The notes under the pieces: model-generated
What the model was told of the DNA's origin: nothing
Seen by the model: only the letters and a program-made list of their open reading frames with translations
Database searches by the model: none
Assembly (NCBI GenBank): GCA_023435805.1
Contig: JAEZMC010000024.1
Location: 1 to 9,712 of the forward strand
Length of the DNA: 9,712 nucleotides
Reading direction: 5' to 3'
Origin: Bacillota bacterium
GTDB lineage: Bacteria; Bacillota; Clostridia; Acetivibrionales; DTU013
Shown here: positions 1 through 6,093 of the stretch, piece after piece
Numbering within the stretch: the stretch's first letter is position 1
How the letters are laid out: every line of letters starts with the position of its first letter
Program-made: the position numbers and the translations under genes

Positions 1-99
1 ATACCCGCCTTTTTCAACTGGCTTAATAGGTAAATGTGCCCATTGCGGAAATTGTTTTCTTATTAGTAAACTAGCTAAATTTGCATTAATTTCAACCAT
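1..99 (-). CDS. Aminoglycoside phosphotransferase-like protein, N-terminal fragment (partial)
   Basis: Only the first 33 codons lie in the window; the gene runs off the left edge. Translation from ATG at 99 contains FPQWAHLPIKPVEKGGY. This resembles the N-terminus of APH/choline-kinase-fold phosphotransferases (COG3173 type), in which a 'QFPQWADLPI-PVE-GG' segment precedes the ATP-binding strands. That resemblance is from memory, not a search. A good SD, AGGAAGG (minus strand, 116-110), sits about 10 bases before the ATG and fixes the start. The kinase catalytic motifs are outside the window, so neither activity nor substrate can be judged; distant members act on small molecules other than antibiotics. 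GC over these 99 bases is 33 of 99, clearly lower than in the wal genes next door, which hints at a different origin. It is separated from rlmH by 103 AT-rich bases, with no obvious rho-independent terminator and no convincing promoter. Confidence 0.72.
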   Translation of the reverse strand, partial: MVEINANLASLLIRKQFPQWAHLPIKPVEKGGY

Positions 100-202
100 T
101 AAGCATATACCTTCCTAAATTGTATTAGGTCTAAACTTTCTTAAGTATTTCTTGAATATTTAGCATATCTTTAAGGTTTGGGAACAAATTTAATAACTTC
201 CA

Positions 203-682
203 CTATTTATGATACGTCTCGCCGCCGAGGATCTTAAATGCGCGGAACAGCTGCTCCAGCAGGACCAGACGCGTCAATTGGTGCGGAAAGGTCATGTCTG
301 ACAGGGACAGCCTGAGGTCGGCTTTTTTGATAAGCTCCGGATCGAGTCCCAGCGAGCCACCGATCACAAAGGTAATATTGGACCTTCCTCCGGTAAAGCT
401 GGCCTGCAAAGCGGCAGCAAAGTCCTCGGAGGACTTTTTGCAGCCTTTGACATCCATTACGATAAGATAGGTCCCCTCTTTAAGCTTGCTGATGATACGG
501 GCGGACTCCTTTTTCTTTACATGCTCCTCTTGAGCGGCACTCAGCGAATCCGGCGCCTGTTCATCTTCCACCTCGATCAGCTGCAGGTCGCAGAAGCGTG
601 AAAGGCGTTTTGCATATTCGCCAATGCCTTCCCTCAGGTATCGTTCCTTGAGTTTTCCAACAGAAATGACTGTCATTTTCAT
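203..682 (-). CDS. rlmH: 23S rRNA (pseudouridine1915-N3)-methyltransferase RlmH
   Basis: RlmH is a SPOUT-class (trefoil-knot) methyltransferase. It transfers a methyl group from S-adenosylmethionine to pseudouridine 1915 in helix 69 of 23S rRNA, on assembled 70S ribosomes. The 159-aa product has the usual family length. It starts with the typical MKxTVISVGKLKE, carries the SAM-binding knot loop FVIGGSLGL (residues 105-113) and the knot helix with TFPHQLTR followed by LVLLEQLFRAFKI (131-151), and ends in the conserved YHK. The ATG overlaps the yycJ stop as ATGA, and no strong SD is visible, so translation is probably coupled to yycJ. In many Firmicutes an htrA protease gene lies between yycJ and rlmH; here it is absent. 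The 3' end (203-220) resembles the SCC attachment sequence known from staphylococci, discussed in the findings. Identification is firm. Confidence 0.97.
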   Translation of the reverse strand: MKMTVISVGKLKERYLREGIGEYAKRLSRFCDLQLIEVEDEQAPDSLSAAQEEHVKKKESARIISKLKEGTYLIVMDVKGCKKSSEDFAAALQASFTGGRSNITFVIGGSLGLDPELIKKADLRLSLSDMTFPHQLTRLVLLEQLFRAFKILGGETYHK

Positions 683-1470
683 AGCTTGATTACTTTGCCT
701 ACACGGTCGCGGTGAACAACGTCCAGTGTAATATCGGTGCCGATTTGAAGGCTTTTTTCACCTAAAGCATTGCTGACGGTCTGATAGGCCAGTTCGGGAA
801 AATTATTCTCCTTGCTGAGGTGACCCAGCAGAAAGCATTTCGTTCCTCTCTCCGCCATGTAGGCGATGACCTCTCCCGCCGCATCATTTGAAAGGTGACC
901 GTGACTGCCTGCAATACGCCGCTTCAGATGCCAGGGGTAAGGCCCCACCTTCAGCATTTCCAGGTCATGATTGGATTCGAGCAGCAGCAAGTCGCTGTCC
1001 TTGAAGCAATTCAAAAGGTCTACGCTGATATGGCCTATATCCGTGGCGATTGTTACCTTCCGGCCTGCCGCGCCGAAGCTGTATCCCACCGGTTCATTTG
1101 CATCATGCGGTATGGGAAAGGGCGTTACAGAGATATCGCCTATTTGAAACGGCTCATAAGATGAAAACCGTATCTTGTTGCACTCCGCTACAGGGCCGAT
1201 CATATGCTCCATCGCTTCCCAGGTACCTGCACTGGCGTATATCGGCAGGTTAAATTTTCGCGACAGTATGCCCGCACCTTTAATATGGTCACTGTGTTCA
1301 TGTGATATCAGAATAGCATTGAGTTCGGCAGGTTTCTCACCAATCGAACACAATGCCTCAATAATCTTTTTTGCGCTCAGGCCGGCGTCCGCAAGCAGCT
1401 TTGTGCCTTCTGTCGCAACAAATATGGAATTTCCGCTGCTACCGCTAAATAAACTGCAAAATTTAATCAT
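679..1470 (-). CDS. walJ: YycJ/WalJ metallo-beta-lactamase-fold hydrolase
   Basis: This is a cytoplasmic metallo-beta-lactamase-fold protein of the YycJ/WalJ family. In bacilli and streptococci the gene is a conserved member of the walRK operon, and the protein has been linked to DNA repair and coordination of division with replication; its substrate is unsettled. With the start used here the product is 263 aa. It has the metal-binding HEHSDH (residues 57-62), a further ligand candidate in TDIGH (D144), SHGHLS (189-194) and the late His in LLGHLSKENN (H217). The N-terminus MIKFCSLFSGSSGNS is typical of the family. An upstream in-frame ATG at 1482 would add METT. I reject it because GGAG (1480-1477) lies 6 bases before the ATG at 1470, and the upstream ATG has no SD and falls in a hairpin stem. 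The stop overlaps rlmH by 4 bp. Confidence 0.95.
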   Translation of the reverse strand: MIKFCSLFSGSSGNSIFVATEGTKLLADAGLSAKKIIEALCSIGEKPAELNAILISHEHSDHIKGAGILSRKFNLPIYASAGTWEAMEHMIGPVAECNKIRFSSYEPFQIGDISVTPFPIPHDANEPVGYSFGAAGRKVTIATDIGHISVDLLNCFKDSDLLLLESNHDLEMLKVGPYPWHLKRRIAGSHGHLSNDAAGEVIAYMAERGTKCFLLGHLSKENNFPELAYQTVSNALGEKSLQIGTDITLDVVHRDRVGKVIKL

Positions 1471-1479
1471 CGTTGTCTC

Positions 1480-1519
1480 CATGGTCTATGCCCGGAAGAA
1501 TCCATAACGGGCATCCATG
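1480..1519 (-). repeat. Transcribed hairpin between murA and yycJ
   Basis: In the RNA sense, CATGG-ATGCCCG pairs with CGGGCAT-(AGA)-CCATG: 12 base pairs with one 3-nt bulge and a 13-nt loop. The positions are 1508-1514 with 1488-1494, and 1515-1519 with 1480-1484. No U-run follows, so it is not a simple terminator. The base of the stem reaches the first G of the yycJ SD (GGAG, 1480-1477), so folding could affect yycJ translation or mark an RNA processing point. The pairing is read directly; the role is inference. Confidence 0.5.
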
Positions 1520-1523
1520 CCTG

Positions 1524-2783
1524 TCATGCCTCCACCCTGTATATGTCCGCTCCCAGGCTTTTCAGCTTTCCTACAAAGTCTTCGTAGCCCCTGTCGATAT
1601 ATTTAATATTATGTACTTCCGTCGTGCCTTCCGCGACGAGTCCTGCAATAACCACCGCTGCTCCGGCTCTCAGGTCGATGGCATTAACCGGCGCCCCTGT
1701 CAGCCTGCTTGGACCTTCAACGACCGCCAGACTTCCTTCAACCCGTATCTGGGCGCCCATTCGCTTCAATTCATCCGCATACTGGAACCGCTGCGGCCAG
1801 ATTCCCTCCGTAACGGTACTGCTGCCTTCCGCAAGGCACAGCAGCACTGTTACCGGCGGATGCAAATCGGTGGCAAAGCCGGGATAGGGCAATGTTTTAA
1901 TATTGGCCTTTTGAAGCTTGCTTCCTCCGATGACCCGGATCCAGTCCTCGCCTTCTATTATCTTAATATTCATTTCAATGAGCTTTGCGCTAAGAGATTC
2001 CATGTGCTTCGGGATGATGTTCCTGACAGTGACATCCCCGCCGGTTGCAGCTGCTGCAATCATGAAAGTCCCTGCTTCCACCATGTCGGGTATGATGGAG
2101 TGTACGGCACCTCCCAGCAATTTACTTACACCCTTCACCTTGATCACATCGGTACCGGCCCCTTTAATATTCGCCCCCGATGCATTCAAAAAATTGGCCA
2201 CATCTACGACATGCGGCTCTTTAGCAGCATTTTCAATGATCGTCGTGCCTTCCGCCCTGACTGCTGCCAGCATCAGATTGATTGTCGCGCCGACACTGAC
2301 CACATCCAGGTAAATCTGGCTCCCTACCAGTTTATCCGCATGCAGCTTGACAATTCCATGCTCGATGGACACGCTCGCACCCATTGCCTCAAAGCCCTTG
2401 ATATGCTGATCCATCGGCCTGAAGCCGAAATCACAGCCTCCCGGAAGGGCTACCTCAGCCTTGCCGAAACGTCCGAGCAGCGCACCGAGCAGATAATATG
2501 AAGCTCTCATGCTTTTTATCATTTCGTAGGAAGCTACGTATGAATTGACGTTACTAGAGTCGATCAGAATCGTATTTTTATCTTCAAATGACACAACTGC
2601 GCCCAGCTGTCCCAGTGTTTCCTCCAGAACCCGCGTATCCTTAATATCCGGCAAATTCTCTATTTTACACCGGCCTTCAATCAGCAGTGCCGCAGGCACT
2701 ACCGCCACTGCAGCATTTTTTGCACCACTGGCATATACCTCTCCCTGCAGCGCCCTGCGGCCATGTATGACAATTTTCTCCAA
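1524..2783 (-). CDS. murA: UDP-N-acetylglucosamine 1-carboxyvinyltransferase (MurA)
   Basis: MurA catalyses the first committed step of peptidoglycan synthesis in the cytoplasm: transfer of enolpyruvate from phosphoenolpyruvate to UDP-GlcNAc. It is the fosfomycin target. Numbering from the TTG start (419 aa, normal for the family), the product has the substrate-binding SGAKNAA (Lys22), SMRAS (Arg93), the catalytic cysteine in PGGCDFGFRP (Cys117), the aspartate in FATDL (Asp306) and YIDRGYEDF (Arg398). With Cys117 present it should be fosfomycin-sensitive. An ATG at 2804 gives seven extra residues, but its only SD-like bases (AAAGG) abut it. TTG at 2783 has AGGTG 6 bases upstream and gives the familiar MEKIVI N-terminus, so I prefer it. 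Clostridia often have two MurA paralogues; which one this is cannot be told here. The gene sits inside the wal locus after a 130-bp spacer with a possible promoter. Confidence 0.95.
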   Translation of the reverse strand: MEKIVIHGRRALQGEVYASGAKNAAVAVVPAALLIEGRCKIENLPDIKDTRVLEETLGQLGAVVSFEDKNTILIDSSNVNSYVASYEMIKSMRASYYLLGALLGRFGKAEVALPGGCDFGFRPMDQHIKGFEAMGASVSIEHGIVKLHADKLVGSQIYLDVVSVGATINLMLAAVRAEGTTIIENAAKEPHVVDVANFLNASGANIKGAGTDVIKVKGVSKLLGGAVHSIIPDMVEAGTFMIAAAATGGDVTVRNIIPKHMESLSAKLIEMNIKIIEGEDWIRVIGGSKLQKANIKTLPYPGFATDLHPPVTVLLCLAEGSSTVTEGIWPQRFQYADELKRMGAQIRVEGSLAVVEGPSRLTGAPVNAIDLRAGAAVVIAGLVAEGTTEVHNIKYIDRGYEDFVGKLKSLGADIYRVEA

Positions 2784-2833
2784 ACCGTGCACCTGCCCTC
2801 TCATCCTTTGTATTTGAAAGCGTCATCCCACCT

Positions 2834-2839
2834 ATTATA
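2834..2839 (-). promoter_or_regulatory. Possible -10 box upstream of murA
   Basis: A perfect TATAAT lies on the minus strand, 50 bases before the TTG start of murA. No good -35 is visible: the hexamer 17 bp upstream is TAGTAC, inside the right arm of the long inverted repeat. If real, this is an internal promoter needing an activator, or one controlled by a protein that binds the dyad. The region is AT-rich, so chance occurrence is possible. Confidence 0.4.
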
Positions 2840-2851
2840 TCATTGTTTATT

Positions 2852-2900
2852 AATTTGTACTATATTGATCTCGTCATTGATCATGATATATGTACAAATT
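2852..2900. repeat. Long imperfect inverted repeat in the yycI-murA spacer
   Basis: On the minus strand, AATTTGTAC-(A)-TATAT-(CA)-TGATC pairs with GATCA-ATATA-GTACAAATT around the 8-nt loop AATGACGA. That is 19 base pairs with three unpaired bases on one side. The outer 9-bp arms (2892-2900 and 2852-2860) are perfect. It is AT-rich and lacks a U-run on either strand, so it is not an ordinary terminator. It begins about 13 bp upstream of the TATAAT box, where an operator would sit; it could also fold in a yycI-murA transcript. Confidence 0.65.
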
Positions 2901-2934
2901 CCAGAGCACTCGAATCTCAACCTTCGGACAGCTC

Positions 2935-3807
2935 TCATCCTTCGAATCCGCTTTCGGCTGAACCGCCTTCCGCAGACTCCTCACCGGCATTCAGCGAGCT
3001 CAGATACCGCGGGTTGGGATCGCCTTTGATTTTAATACGCCATACCGGCAGCAGTTCAGAGGACTCCATGCCATCCATGGTATTCTTTTCCGAATATTTA
3101 TACCCAAGATCAATCTGGGTTATAACCAGATTGTCGCCTTCCTTGAAATTTGCCAGCAGCACCTGGTATGCTGCCGCCAGGTCCTCCACCATATCATTCG
3201 AATAGCGTTTGAGCTGCAGCTTCTCGTATTCCAGGCGTGTTACTCCACCGGATGCCACCGTTACGGAACAGTAGTTGTCAAACACCAGATATCCGCCGTA
3301 ATTCTCAATGTACATCACAACCATGCTTCCGTCCGAATTCCGCTCCATCCTGTCCACAACATATCCACCCGGGAGAAGTCCCCTGTCCTTCAGATATGTA
3401 CGCGCATATTTTTCCACTTCATCCTGGTCGTCGGTATCCAGCCTGCCTGCAGGTCCGGTGTCGGTGAAAACAAACTTCGTATCGCCGGGAAAAACCAGCT
3501 TTTTACCAGCGGCCTCAAATCCCGTCCCATCAGAGATCTTCTGATATGAATTTCCAAGGAGCGCCTCGGCAATAACCGATCTATTCAGCTTTTCGCTGCT
3601 GTATACAAGCTTGTGGGCATTGTTCATTTTTACCGGAATATCGCATTCCAGACTGATCCCGCGCGCTTTCAAAATCCGCTCGGTATTTTTAATTGTCTCC
3701 TTCGGTATATCCTGCCCGTTGTAATAAGACAAAATCTGATACAGTATAAAAAGATTGAAAGAAATTAATATGATAATGATCACACTTTTTGCCTTTGCCA
3801 GATCCAT
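2935..3807 (-). CDS. yycI: YycI-type regulator of WalK, membrane-anchored
   Basis: In Bacillus, YycI works with YycH. Both have one N-terminal transmembrane helix and an extracytoplasmic domain, and together they control WalK activity at the membrane. The 290-aa product starts MDLAKAKSV, the short cytoplasmic lead typical of YycI, followed by one hydrophobic helix (about residues 9-28). The rest is extracytoplasmic, with a C-terminal segment around residues 230-260 (IDLGYKYSE, then ELLPVWRIKI) resembling the YycI 'Y...PVWRI' region. The last roughly 18 residues are a Gly/Ser/Glu-rich tail (EESAEGGSAESGFEG) that looks disordered. The start is supported by AGGAG inside the end of yycH, 8 bases before the ATG. 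Only 3 bp separate the two genes, so they are clearly co-transcribed. Sequence conservation in this family is low; the call uses both motif and position. Confidence 0.85.
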   Translation of the reverse strand: MDLAKAKSVIIIILISFNLFILYQILSYYNGQDIPKETIKNTERILKARGISLECDIPVKMNNAHKLVYSSEKLNRSVIAEALLGNSYQKISDGTGFEAAGKKLVFPGDTKFVFTDTGPAGRLDTDDQDEVEKYARTYLKDRGLLPGGYVVDRMERNSDGSMVVMYIENYGGYLVFDNYCSVTVASGGVTRLEYEKLQLKRYSNDMVEDLAAAYQVLLANFKEGDNLVITQIDLGYKYSEKNTMDGMESSELLPVWRIKIKGDPNPRYLSSLNAGEESAEGGSAESGFEG

Positions 3808-3810
3808 ACA

Positions 3811-5220
3811 TCAATCTCCTTTTTCGGACGGCATTTCAACCTGAAAAGACGTTTTATCCTTCATATCCAGCAGCAGCACGGGTTTGAGAATGCTATCACC
3901 GCCGGAACCCATAAAATAGCCGGGACGCATGTGCTGAATATGCAATTGATCAAATGCAAGGCCTGTGTATTTTAACAGCTCCAGGTCGGCAAAGCGATCA
4001 TTATAATTGCTTTTTTTACCCTGTTTAAAATCCCGCAGCAGCCAATCGCATTTCAAAACCCGCTTGCTGTCCGCCTGAATGACAATGGCATGCTGCAATT
4101 TTTGTCCGCTTCCGTCCTTCATCTCCACATCCGCTTTTACAGGCATCCCGTTCAGCCTGTAATCAAAGCCGAAGCTGAAAATACCCTGCTGCAGCTCCTG
4201 GACAGATGCCAGTATTATACTCGCATCCGTATCGGTTATCTGATTTATTTCAGCAATAAATTTATATGCAAAAAACAGCGCATCCCCTATGTCCTGCTTA
4301 ATAGAAGGATCGCCTTTCTCCAGGTACTGATAGGTCAAATATCCGTCTTCATAATACCTGTAAATTTTATTCCCATAATTGAACTGAAGCGTACCTTCAT
4401 CGTCATTGCTAATGGAGTATCGGCCCTTCTCCGTGCCCAGGAGGATATCCGACAGCTCATCCCTCTTTTCAGCTCTTACCGGCGGCTCGACGCTATATTC
4501 GTAATATGGCCAATATTTTGGAGATTCATTTACATATAGTACATCCGGCTCCGCTCCCATGGTTTCATCGATTTTTCCGCCCTTGAAGGATATGTATTTC
4601 CGATGCTCCTTTGCTCCGTTCAGATACGCGTTAATGACATCATACATACCGGCATCACGGCTATAGCTTATGGGATCCGACATATGAACCTTCCCGTCGG
4701 CACTGTACAAGTAAAATGTACTGACGCTTTCGTCAACGATATCAGGTTTGATCATGATCTTGAGTATTGCAGGCATATCCTGCGCCTTTAGTTCAACCCC
4801 GAGAAACCATTCCAGGAGCTCCGGTTTCATTTCATACCCGAAGTCAATGATATATCCCCGTTTCTCGGCTATGTCACCCCATGCTTCATCAGACGGTTTT
4901 AACCCGGCTTTCCCTGTAACAATGCTTTCAAGTCCCTTTTTTGCTTCATTCCAGGGATCGTCGAAATATGCGTTTTCTCTGTTGATAATCCAATGAGCTG
5001 TATTTCCATCGGATAAGATCAGCCGGTCCGGGACGAACAGCCTTTCACGTGCATCCTCATTGCTGATTTTCTGAGGCGACTTGCTTAAAAATCCCAATAA
5101 AAAACTAGTAGGAGCCCCCTGGTTCTGATATCCCCATAGGATTCCTACTTGTAATACGCCTGTAATGATGAGTAGAAATATGCATATTGTCTTTAGTCGT
5201 TCTTTTATAACACGGCCCAT
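3811..5220 (-). CDS. yycH: YycH-type regulator of WalK, membrane-anchored
   Basis: YycH is the partner of YycI. In Bacillus subtilis the YycH-YycI pair holds WalK in check through transmembrane contacts; in Staphylococcus aureus the pair has been reported to promote WalK activity. The 469-aa product has a short basic cytoplasmic N-terminus (MGRVIKERLK), one transmembrane helix (about residues 11-30, ending WGYQNQG), and a long extracytoplasmic region with alternating beta-strand and helix character, as in YycH. The size matches the family (roughly 430-470 aa). GGGGG lies 5 bases before the ATG as SD. It sits 22 bp downstream of the unknown secreted gene and 3 bp upstream of yycI. Position between walK and yycI and the matching topology support the call; individual residues are too variable to prove it by eye. 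Confidence 0.87.
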   Translation of the reverse strand: MGRVIKERLKTICIFLLIITGVLQVGILWGYQNQGAPTSFLLGFLSKSPQKISNEDARERLFVPDRLILSDGNTAHWIINRENAYFDDPWNEAKKGLESIVTGKAGLKPSDEAWGDIAEKRGYIIDFGYEMKPELLEWFLGVELKAQDMPAILKIMIKPDIVDESVSTFYLYSADGKVHMSDPISYSRDAGMYDVINAYLNGAKEHRKYISFKGGKIDETMGAEPDVLYVNESPKYWPYYEYSVEPPVRAEKRDELSDILLGTEKGRYSISNDDEGTLQFNYGNKIYRYYEDGYLTYQYLEKGDPSIKQDIGDALFFAYKFIAEINQITDTDASIILASVQELQQGIFSFGFDYRLNGMPVKADVEMKDGSGQKLQHAIVIQADSKRVLKCDWLLRDFKQGKKSNYNDRFADLELLKYTGLAFDQLHIQHMRPGYFMGSGGDSILKPVLLLDMKDKTSFQVEMPSEKGD

Positions 5221-5242
5221 TTAAGCCCCCGTCGGCTGAGTA

Positions 5243-5956
5243 TTACTTTGAGGTTTTGTTTTTATTAAAAAGGTTTTCCAATCCCAGGCTTTCCCCGATT
5301 TCCGTTGTTTTCCGGAAAACCTTTTTGAGAATGGATTCGTTCAGTAATTCTATTGTAAAACAATTTATCTGAATATTTTCCACTTTGGCCTCTTCCTTTT
5401 GTGAGGTTCTGTAGGAAACGATTTTGATCTTGTTGATACCCTTGGTCAGTACGATCTCCTTTGAAAACAACCGGAAATCTCCGATGGCCCAGGAACTCTC
5501 GCCATCTGTATTGTACATCGGCTCATATGCATTCTTGTCCTCGTTGTACTTGTAAATGCTGATTATGACATCATTGTATTTGGAATTGCCGGAAAGCACG
5601 TAGGATTTTACATAGGTGGAATCCTTGTCCATGTCGGGGCTGGTGATGGTCATGACGAACTGTCCGTTGTCGATTGCCGTACCATTTTTGGCGGCTTTTT
5701 CGAGAACCGCTTCAAATTCGGTTTTTTTAACTGGGTCTGAGCCCTTGCTCGTAATGGCCCCTTCACTCGTGGCGTCACCCTCGGCTGTGATAGCGTTCCC
5801 GGTGGTAATCGCACCCGCAGTGGAGCTCTCGCCATTTTTCGCATCACCGTTAATCGACGACGATGTAATCGCCGAGTCTGTCGTAGCAAACACGCTAACC
5901 GATGATACGGTCAATATAATAAACACCAATAAAATCGCACCGATTTTCTTCAACAT
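5243..5956 (-). CDS. Secreted protein of unknown function encoded in the wal locus
   Basis: I do not recognise this 237-aa protein. It has a clear signal peptide: basic MLKK, a hydrophobic core to about residue 20, and a likely type I cleavage after SVFA (residue 24). There is no lipobox cysteine. Residues 25-75 form a Ser/Thr/Gly/Ala-rich linker containing AIT four times (29, 49, 55, 67), probably disordered. Residues about 98-205 have alternating strands (FVMTITSP, DVIISIYKYNED, KEIVLTKGINKIKIVSYR, INCFTIELL) suggesting one beta-sandwich, possibly Ig-like. The last 30 residues are helical and basic (ILKKVFRKTTEIGESLGL), perhaps contacting membrane or wall polymer. AGGGG lies 8 bases before the ATG. 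The gene replaces the usual direct walK-yycH junction and is preceded by a WalR-type box and -10, so it may be a regulon target and a possible extracellular partner of WalK, YycH or YycI. That role is inference. Confidence 0.85.
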   Translation of the reverse strand: MLKKIGAILLVFIILTVSSVSVFATTDSAITSSSINGDAKNGESSTAGAITTGNAITAEGDATSEGAITSKGSDPVKKTEFEAVLEKAAKNGTAIDNGQFVMTITSPDMDKDSTYVKSYVLSGNSKYNDVIISIYKYNEDKNAYEPMYNTDGESSWAIGDFRLFSKEIVLTKGINKIKIVSYRTSQKEEAKVENIQINCFTIELLNESILKKVFRKTTEIGESLGLENLFNKNKTSK

Positions 5957-6028
5957 ACCGTTATCCCCTTAAAACTGCATTTGCACCATCGTGATATATA
6001 ACCAGTAAAACATAAATTTACTAATTTC

Positions 6029-6034
6029 ATTATA
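6029..6034 (-). promoter_or_regulatory. -10 box of an internal promoter upstream of the secreted-protein gene
   Basis: TATAAT, perfect consensus, on the minus strand. The predicted transcription start is near 6022, giving a leader of about 65 nt before the ATG at 5956. No TTGACA-like -35 lies 16-18 bp upstream; the direct repeat at 6045-6061 occupies that place, as expected of an activator-dependent promoter. Confidence 0.6.
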
Positions 6035-6044
6035 CAGAAACAAT

Positions 6045-6061
6045 GTTACAAAATCATTACA
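6045..6061 (-). promoter_or_regulatory. WalR-box (PhoP/PhoB-type direct repeat)
   Basis: The minus strand reads TGTAAT-GATTT-TGTAAC, a perfect match to the WalR consensus TGTWAH-N5-TGTWAH known from Bacillus and Staphylococcus. The half-sites are 11 bp apart, one helical turn, and the downstream one ends exactly 10 bp before TATAAT. This is the arrangement of PhoB-class activated promoters, where the repeat replaces the -35 box. Because walR is encoded in the same locus, phospho-WalR is the obvious candidate. PhoP-type regulators bind related TTWACA repeats, so they are an alternative. Confidence 0.62.
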
Positions 6062-6093
6062 TGCCATTTAAGAATAAATTACATAAAATTACC

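Noticed and set aside
34..54. Plus-strand CxxCxxC motif (CAHCGNC), suggesting a small zinc-binding or ferredoxin-like peptide
   Set aside because: It is the complement of the FPQWAH segment of the phosphotransferase-like gene, which has its own SD and start; the plus frame ends at 118 with no start or SD of its own in view.
100..202. Search for a terminator after rlmH
   Set aside because: The stretch is AT-rich with only weak pairing (for example CCTAA...TTAGG at 114-129, 5 bp, no U-run); nothing supports a terminator call.
1473..2501. Long plus-strand open frame (342 codons)
   Set aside because: It is antisense to murA, which has all catalytic residues; the translation is Cys/His/Arg-rich with no recognisable domain, typical of a shadow frame.
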